A stretch of DNA of 64,000 nt from assembly GCF_030295765.1 (NCBI RefSeq), contig NZ_AP027292.1:3720001-3784000 (forward strand). The letters run 5' to 3'. The translations under genes and the position numbers were made by a program. The DNA comes from Neptuniibacter halophilus. GTDB taxonomy: Bacteria > Pseudomonadota > Gammaproteobacteria > Pseudomonadales > Balneatricaceae. The notes beneath the pieces are model-generated. The model did not search any database, was not told the origin of the DNA, and saw only the letters and a program-made list of their open reading frames with translations. Every line of letters starts with the position of its first letter. Position 1 is the stretch's first letter. Positions 15,001 through 24,000 of the stretch are shown in pieces.

Positions 15001-18000
15001 GAGGTATTGTCAGAGCTGATAGCAAGGCTGAAAGACGCGGCTGCCGCATCCGCCGTAATCAGAGACTGATCCGTAGCGGAGAGCAGAACCGGGCCATCGA
15101 CGGTAACGCCAGCGCCGAGGTCTGCCGTATCCTCAATCTCCGCAATGGCGCTGTTGCTGATGGTATTGAAGGTCAGTGCACCGGTGGCTGAAGCGCTGAT
15201 CGCATTGTTATCACTGGATTGTGTAACCGAGAGCGCCACGCCAAAGGACAGTGCATCTATCTCGGCTGCGGTTAAGGCGGTCAGGCTAAGTGAACCCGAC
15301 CCGTTAACAGTAGTCGAGGACAGCAGCGCTTCACTGCTGACATCCACTTCGTTTACCGCAACAGAGACACCCAGACCGACACCGGCCTGTGCACCACTGC
15401 CACTGCCCACACTAATGGAAACGGCTGCAGAACCGGCAGTGGCTGTAATCAGGCTGGTATCACTGGCTATGAGGCTGATATCACCGGTTGCGTTAATTGT
15501 GCTTGGATTGATAATCGCCTGGTTCTGGCCGGTGATGTAGTTACCTGAGCCGGAACCTGCCAGTGCAAGCGCACTGCCATCATTAGCCAGGGCACCGGCG
15601 ATACCGAGTGTAAAGGCGTTTACGGTGGAATCAGAGAGTGCAGCAACCGTCACATGGTCGGCACTGGCGTTGACGTTGCGTAATGCCGCCGTGGTCTCTT
15701 TCGTAATGACGTTTCTGGCGGCGGCTGCCCCTGCGGCCGCAGCCCCCAGATCACCGCCTCCCAGCGAGAGCGCCAGTGCGCCGGCACCTGCATCAGCATC
15801 GATCAGGCTGCTGTCGGTGGCGGTAACAGCGATATTACCATCGGTTGTGAGCGAAGCGGCGTTATTGATGCTGGCTTCGGTGGTTGCCAGGATAAAGTTA
15901 CCGGAGCCGGAGCCCGCACCGGCCAGCGCATCAGAGTCATTGGCTACTGCCGCAGATCCGGCAATAGTCAGTGCTTTGATGCTGGACGCGTTTGTCGCCG
16001 CCAGACCGATACCGGCTGTTGCTTCAACCGTTGTATCCGTGATGCTCGCTTTGATGGTCTGAGTCACATCATTGACAGCGACCGAAGCCCCTACTGCACC
16101 GGCTGTGCTGCCACTGTTATCGTAAGCAAACGCGGCGCCACCGGAATCGGCTTTAATATCGGAATTATCCTCAGCACTCAGGCTCAGTGTACCGGTGGTG
16201 GACACTGTGCCACCCTCAATCTGTGCCAGCACTTCAGATTCAATCACATTCACGGTGACGCTACCGGCACCGGCAAAGGTAATGTTACTGGAGTTGTTAT
16301 TGTTGCTGTTGCCGGATTTAACCGCACCGGCCACCGCAATGGTGAGGGTGTCACTCAGGGTAGCGCCTGAAGCAGACAGGCTGATACCGCCGTCATTTGC
16401 ATTCAGCTCATTACTCCCCAGCGCCCGGGCCCAGACAGAATTGTCGATCACGTTGACCGACACTGAACCAGTAACACCGGCATCGGCACCGCTGGTGATC
16501 GCCAGACCACCGATAATATTGCTGATCCGGGTTTCATCGGCACCTCGCAGAAGAATCCCCTGAGCGGCTGCAGAACCGCTGTTATCGCCGTTAACGGTTG
16601 CCCCATTGCCCAGAATGGCATGGGTCTCGCCGTTCAGCACCGCAACGCCGACTGAGGCTGCAATCCCGACGTTGGTGCCACCATCATTGTCACCGTTCTG
16701 GTTGCCGCCGTTATCCTGTCCCAGTGAACCGGATGCAGCGATCGCCAGCAGGGTCATATCTTCAAAACTGGTGGCAGTGACAGCCAGGCCATGAATATTT
16801 TCGCTGCCCTGATTGCCGTCGTTATCAAATATACCGTCCCGGACATCCAGACCGGCGCCCTGCCCCAGCGCGCGGATCTCAGCACCGGAACCGATCACGG
16901 CATGAGTTCGGTCAATATCGACCAGCACGCCCACTGAAATGCCGACCGACGACCCGCTCATGGAAACGCCCAGGGTACCAGCATAGCTTTCAATGATGGT
17001 CTGGCTGTTGGCGGCGATCATGGCAGAACCAGTTGCATCGACCACGACATTACCGGCTTCAGGCGACTCTGCATCCGGGTCCTGCCCCAGAATCGCACGG
17101 GTATCAGTCAGGTTAACCAGTACATTCAGTCCACCTGCACCGGAGGTACTGTCACCCGCACCGATATTGGCGGTTAACTGGAATATCTCCTCACTGCCGT
17201 CCGCTTCCAGTATCAGGTCACCACCGGTGCTGATGCTGGTAGGTGACAGTGCATCATCGGAAGCCGCGATCAGAGCCTCGGTTGATTTGGTGATCACGGC
17301 CACACTCAGGCCAATCCCCACCCCGGTGGCATCCTTACTGGCTGCAAGCGCGCCGGCAAAGGTGGTCAGCTGGGTTGCATCCACTGCACTGACCAGAAGA
17401 TTCTGTCCGGCGGTAATAGTGGCCCCGGCACCCACAGAGGCCTCAGTGTGGAGAATAAAGACATCAATCGCGGCAGAACCTGCACCGGCATCGCCACCGG
17501 AGCCGATGGCGGCACCCGCCACCAGTGTGGTGACATCGATGCCAGTTTCATTCAGTAGCGGCGCAACGATCTCCAGAGGGCTGACCGTGGCGTTAGCTTC
17601 CACTGAGACATTGCCGGCGGCCTCAACGGAGGTTCCTGCCCCCAGCCGTGCCCGGGTGGTGTTTTCAACCACGTTAACACCGATTGCGGCGCCGACACTG
17701 GTGCCGGAATCGGACAGCGTCAGGGCCCCGCCACCGGCGATGTTCTGTAATCCGATATCCTCACGGGCGGTTACGCTGATATCCGTTGCCGTGGCTGTCA
17801 CAGTGGCAGAATCCGCCACCATCGCAGTGGTTTCACTGATAACAACATTGACCCCGACAGCACCGGCCACCGCGGTATTGTCATTCTCGCCTTTCTGAGT
17901 GGAACCACTACCGGCCAGTGAGAGCAGTTTAAAGTCGTTTGATTCGCCCTCGGTGGAACCGGCTTCGATACTGACTGAAGCCGCCGTCACATCGCTGTTA

Positions 18001-21000
18001 CCGATACTGGCGGAGGTATCCAGCAGGCCCACGTTGACACTGATCGCGGCACCCACGGTAGTTTTGGCATCATCAGCAAAGGCCGTAGCGATCGCCTGTG
18101 TATCGGCATCGGCATCGCTCATCGCTTTTACGACCAGGTCACCACTGGCATCGATCACCACCCCATCAGCGATGGAGGCATTTACCTCCGGTGCCAGCAC
18201 TGTGGCGCCGATTGCTGCGGCCACACGTACCGTGCCACCCCGGGTCTGCTGGGAACCCTGTGCTCCGGTACCACCCTGACCACCCGGGTCTGCGGTCTGG
18301 GATTCGGCGGTCGTATTCGCACTCTCTACCTGATCGCCGGCGGTCGGTGCTGTTACTGAAGTTCCCGCCCGGTTATTGGCAAAGTCGGTCTGATTACCGG
18401 TCTCTTCATCGGCAGTATTGCCGCCCTCTTCTTCGGATTTAGACCCTTCAGCGCTGGCTGTGGCAAGGGTGGTCGCTTCAATAGTGGACAGCGCTTCAAC
18501 TGTTACATTGGCAACACCGCTGTTAAGGCTTCTGGCCAGCGATGCATTCGTATCGTCTTCAACCCATCCCATCGCAAAAGAGACACCGACGCCGGTATCG
18601 CCGCCATCGGTTTCCGCATCCGCTTCGGTGCGCTGGGTTTCCAGTGTGGCTGCGGTAATACTCAGATCACCCGTCAGCGTCAGCGCCGCGCCATTCGCAT
18701 CAATCAGCGCTGAGCTGTCATTATTGGCGACAGCCACTGCCACAGCACCACCAAACGCCAGACCATCAGAGCCGGTCGCCTCTGCACCGGCTTTTGCCAG
18801 TGTATGCTGGGTATGATCACCGCTGGCATCCAGGGAAAGATTGGCAGCCTGACTGATATCGCCACCCAGCAGGGCGGCCTGTGTGTCATGGCTGCTGACA
18901 TTCACCGCAACCGAAAGGCCGCCACCACTGCCACCGGATACCGGATCCCCCGGCAGAGCCCGGGCATCATTGCTGGTTCGTGCGGTGGCACTCACGGTCA
19001 CATCACCGGTGCTATGGATATCAGTACCCGCACCGAGGCGAGCTTCTGTCAGTCCGCTTGACTCGTTGATGGCAACCGAACCGGCCACGCCGATATCGCC
19101 GCCGCTGGCACCGGAATTGGCCCGCGCAGCGGAGCTATGGGTTGCTTCAGTGATCTGATGATCGTCGCCACTGCCGGTACTGGTCAGCTCCAGCGCGTCA
19201 CCCGCCAGTGCCTCTTCTCTTGATTCCGCCAGTTTCAGGCGGCCATTGCCTTCAATAATAGCGAAGTAGGTTTCACCGTCACTCAGCCCCCCAATATCAC
19301 TGCCACCGCCATTGCTGTAGACCACCTCATCACCGGTGTTCAGGCCGATACTGTCGTCCAGATGCAGCTCATAGCGGTGTTCATCAGGATCAAATTCAAG
19401 ACTGTCTTTACCATCGCGATCCAGACTGTGGGTATCGCCACTGCCCAGTGAGGTGAGATCGATTGCAGTACCAGCATCCGCATCTGCTTCCGATGCAGCC
19501 AGTTGGATTTTGCCGTCACCCAGATCGATTACATAGTATTTGGTGGTGCCGCCATCATCGGTGAGGCCACCGACACTGCTTCCCCCGCCGTTGCTGTAGC
19601 TGATTTCATCGCCGGTTTCCAGATCATCTATATCACCGACATAGATCGTCTCTGCATCCAGATCCACGCTTATCGGATCAGCCGGGGTGATATCAACGCT
19701 TCTTTCTGCCATTTCGGCGGAAAGAGTGACCTGGGAGGCGGTCACAGTGGCATGCTCAAGCAACGCCTGATTGCTGATGTCTGCCGTGCTCAGGGCCACG
19801 GCCACACCCACGCTGGTTCCGCCCTCTGTGGTGGTGGCGCTGCCATCCGCCTCAGACAGAGCATCGGCATTAGCTGCACTGGTGACGTTCACGCCACCGG
19901 CAACATTAAGGGTGATGGGGGTCAGATCGGTGCCGCCAACATAGGCGGAGGTATCCGTATCGCTGATATTAACGGAGATCGCGGCAGCCACACTGATGGT
20001 GCCTTCAGAGGTGGAGGCATCCGGGCTGGCATTGTCCCCCGAACCGTCTTCACTGTTGCCATCGGCAAAGGTGCGCTGGGAAGCGATCTGATCATTAACC
20101 CCGCTGTCATCGCCGCTGTCCTCAACACCGTCATCCTGTTCAGCCCCCTGCGCACCGGCTTTAGCGCTGGTACGAGAAGCGCTATACCCCTTGGCCATAA
20201 GCATCAAAGCCCCGGCCGCTGTGAGGTCACGCGCAATCAGCACGGCGGTGGTGTCATTGGCTGAAACCAGTGCCAGAGAGGCACCAATGGCGGCATCCGA
20301 ACCTTCCACATCGCCTTCGGCATCGGCCGTTGTCCGGCTGTGCTGTTCGGCACTGAGTGTGAGATCACCACTGATATCCAGCAATGATCCTGCCTGCAGA
20401 TTTGCGGCGGTGTCATTAAACGCGATGTTGAGCGCAACCACCGGGGTGATCGCGACGCCACCGGTCGCACCGGCCCGGGCCAGAACCCACTGGTCGTGGG
20501 TCGCTTCTGCCACCAGGGAGATATTGTCTGCACCTGTCACCGATGCGTTTTCGGCTAATTCAGATAGGGTGTCATTATCGCTGACATTCAGCGCTACCGA
20601 CGCTCCGATGCCAACACTTTCGCCACCGGCGTTCTCCAGCGGCAAGGCCATGGCCCAGCTCTGAGTACTGGATTCGCTGTTCAGACTGAGGGAACTGTTG
20701 TTCAGCAGACTAATCTGGCTATCGGCTGCAATCTGTGCGGTGGTTTCCACATCCGCCAGATTAATCGCCAGAGAACCCGCCACGCCAACATCCCCGCCAC
20801 TGGCACCGGATACCGATGCTGCCGCAGTACGATGGAAAGATTCGGTCAGGCTATGGTTATCGCCACTGCCACTCCCGCTGATCTCGACTGCATCACCCGC
20901 CAGAGCCGCCTCACGGGATTCAGCCAGTTTGATGTCTTCGCCGACAATCAGGTAGTAGGTTTCGCCGTCAGTCAGTCCGGTAATATCCGTGCCACCGCCG

Positions 21001-24000
21001 TTATGGTAGACCACTTCATCACCGGTGATATATCCCTGGGGCAGATCGAATGTCAGCTCATATTGCGGGTTGAACTTGATATCTTCTTCCCCTGCGCGCT
21101 CCAGGGTATGCTGAGTCCCCTCACCCAGGGAGGTGAGATCAATGGCCACGCCATTGTTGGCGTCGGTCTCATTCAGGGCCAGCTTATATTTTCCATCACC
21201 GGCATCAATCAGGTAGTAGGTGGTGTCATCAGTTAAGCCACCGATAGCGCTGCCTTCGTCGTCCTGCTGATAGGTCACTTCATCAGCGGTTTCCAGCCCT
21301 TCAACCCCCTCAAGTAACAGGGTATCGGCAGCCAGATCAACCACCGTATCTGAACTGATATCACTGCTGCGTTCGGCCATCAGAGCATTCACGGTAACGC
21401 CGTCAGCAGTCAGCGTCGCCCCGGTATCAACCAGTGTCTCATCCCCCACCGAGGCGAGGTTGAGGGTTTCCGACCGGTTGAGGGATACGGCAGCGCCGAC
21501 GCTTACCCCGCCGTCTGAGGAGGTTGCACTGGCATCGGCCAGTGCTGCAGCATCGCTGTTCGCACGGGACATTACCGAGGCCGCCCCGGCCGCGGTCACC
21601 AGAGTGCCGTCGGCAATCTGCGCAGCACTGCGGGCATCACCCAGGTTAACCGAGATCGCCGCTGCGACGCTGACACTGCCGTCGGAGCTGGAGGCATCCG
21701 GGGACTCTGAGCTGTCAGTCGCGCCTGAATCGGTCCGGCTGGCCGCCTGAGTATTGGCAAAATCCAGCTGCTGCTGGTTCTGATCGTTCACCCCGTCAGG
21801 ATTGGAGCCATCATCCTCTTCCGCCCCTGCAGCACTGGCCTGGGCCAGCGACCGACTGGCCGTAGCGCTCTGCGCCAGTAGCATCACACTGCCGCCGGTA
21901 GAGATTGCATCACGCAGGATTTCTGCCTGTACGCTATCCTCGGCAATGGTCAGCGCCAGGGATGCACCGAACCCGACGGAATCACCTTTAACATCACCCG
22001 CCGCGCGGGTTGAAGTTACACTGGTGTGATCGGCTGTGAGTGACAGGTCACCGGCCAGTGTCAGGGTGTTACTGCCCGCCGCAACTTCAGCCTGAGTGGT
22101 ATTCCGGGCGATGGAGATCGCCACCACGGGGGTCAGTGCTGTACCGCCCGCAGCGCCGCCGATCGCCTGTGTATCCATGAAGTAGGTGCCGGTTGCATTC
22201 ACATCCACACCGGCCACGTTAGTCAGCAGTGCATCTTCGACTGCGGCCCGGGTCAGGATATCGGAGATATTGACTGCGACTGAGGCCCCTAAACCGGTGC
22301 CTTCGCCGCTGTTGCCGTCTGCGTCATCCGTATCATTGCTGTCACCGTCACCCTCAACGTCTGCTTTGGCCAGTACATTTGCTTTGACAGCCGCGAGCGC
22401 ATTCAGGCTGAGATCGGTATTGCCCAGATCAAGGGTCGCTCCGGATTCAACCGTCGCCTCTACCCGTGCCGTTACTGCGTTAACCGCCAGTGATCCCGCA
22501 ACGCCCAGACTACCGCCCCCGGAGCCTGATTCCGCTTCGGCTTCAAAGCTCTGATCAGCATCCAGTGTGGCATTTACGGAGATCGCATCCGCTGAGAAAC
22601 TGCCAGCACCGTCCAGGTACGCCAGGCTGTCTACGGTTGCGATATTCAGCGCCACAGCAATCCCTACGCCCGGTGCTGCGTTGCCTGTATTTGAGCCATC
22701 GGCGGTTGCGGTAACGGTGTCGTTAGAGGTCGCCTGTACATCAATATTGGCATCCGTGAGTGAGGTATCGGTGGTAATGCTGCCGCTGGTCGCGATATAA
22801 GCGGCGGTTAGGTTATCAACCAGAGTGAGGGCCAGCGCGCCTGCAAAATCCACATCGCCTTCAGCGGTGCTGGCACGATCTGAATTGTCACCATCATTGT
22901 TCGGGTCCTGAAGTGCACCTTCGGTCTGGTTACCCCCACTGGTGTTGGCCTCTGCGCCACCCTGGGTTGAGGTCGCACGGGTGTGTATCTGATTATTGGT
23001 CAGGGCACTGATATTGATCCGCTCTGCGGTTGAACCCAGAATTGATGATGCACCATCAATAAAGGCCTGGGTGTCGGTAAATACCAGCGCCATCGCCAGC
23101 GTTGCACCGGAGGTGCCAAGGGTGCCATCGGTTTCGCTGTGAACGTTAATATCGGTGGAAGCGATCAGGTCCACATCGCCGCTGATGTTTAATGTACTGG
23201 CACCTGAAACATGGGCTTTAGCCACCGAGTCCACAACCACCAGAGAGATGGCTGCATCCGCTTCACTGTCGTTATCGCCAGCAGTGGCGGCATCGGTCTG
23301 ATCACTGCTGACGTCTGAGGTGGCTTCTACCATCAGGCTGTTCGCGGTGATATCAGAGTCCAGAATAGACACTTCCGCACGTGCTCTGGCGTATACACCA
23401 ACGCCCTCGAAGCCTGCACCGAGCAGATCAGCAGGGACCGCATTAACAGGGGAGGACGCCTGTGCTCTTAAAACAACAGCCGCACCACTGACAACCGCAG
23501 ACGAGAGGTCAATGATGGCGCTGGGGTCGGAGAAATAGAGGCCGCTCAGATCGACAGGCAGTTCAATATCTTCCAGTGCATCAAGCGGCCCGGTAAATTC
23601 GTTATAGAGATCGGCAACGGATTCGATAACCCCTGCATCGCTCGCGGTTGCGGTCAGGGTAATGTCACCGGCGGTTAAGGTACCGCTGACGATGATCTCT
23701 TCTGCATTGACGTTCAGGTCGACACTGCCCAGATCCAGATTGGTCAGGGTAATAGTGTCCTGCCCGTCTCCGCCGTTGATGGTTAGTGAGTTAAGCGGAG
23801 TCAGGAAAGTGGTGTCTTCGAAGGTACTGCCCGATAGCGTATATTGTCCGGGATTAAGACCGTCACTTAACTGTGCATCATGGTCATCTCCGGCAGTCAG
23901 ATCAAAGACGACATCAGACAGCGTACCTAATGCGGTAATGGGTTCCAGGCCGACGTAGGTGATCAGGTTGCCATCCAGATCAACCGTACCGGAGTCAGGG

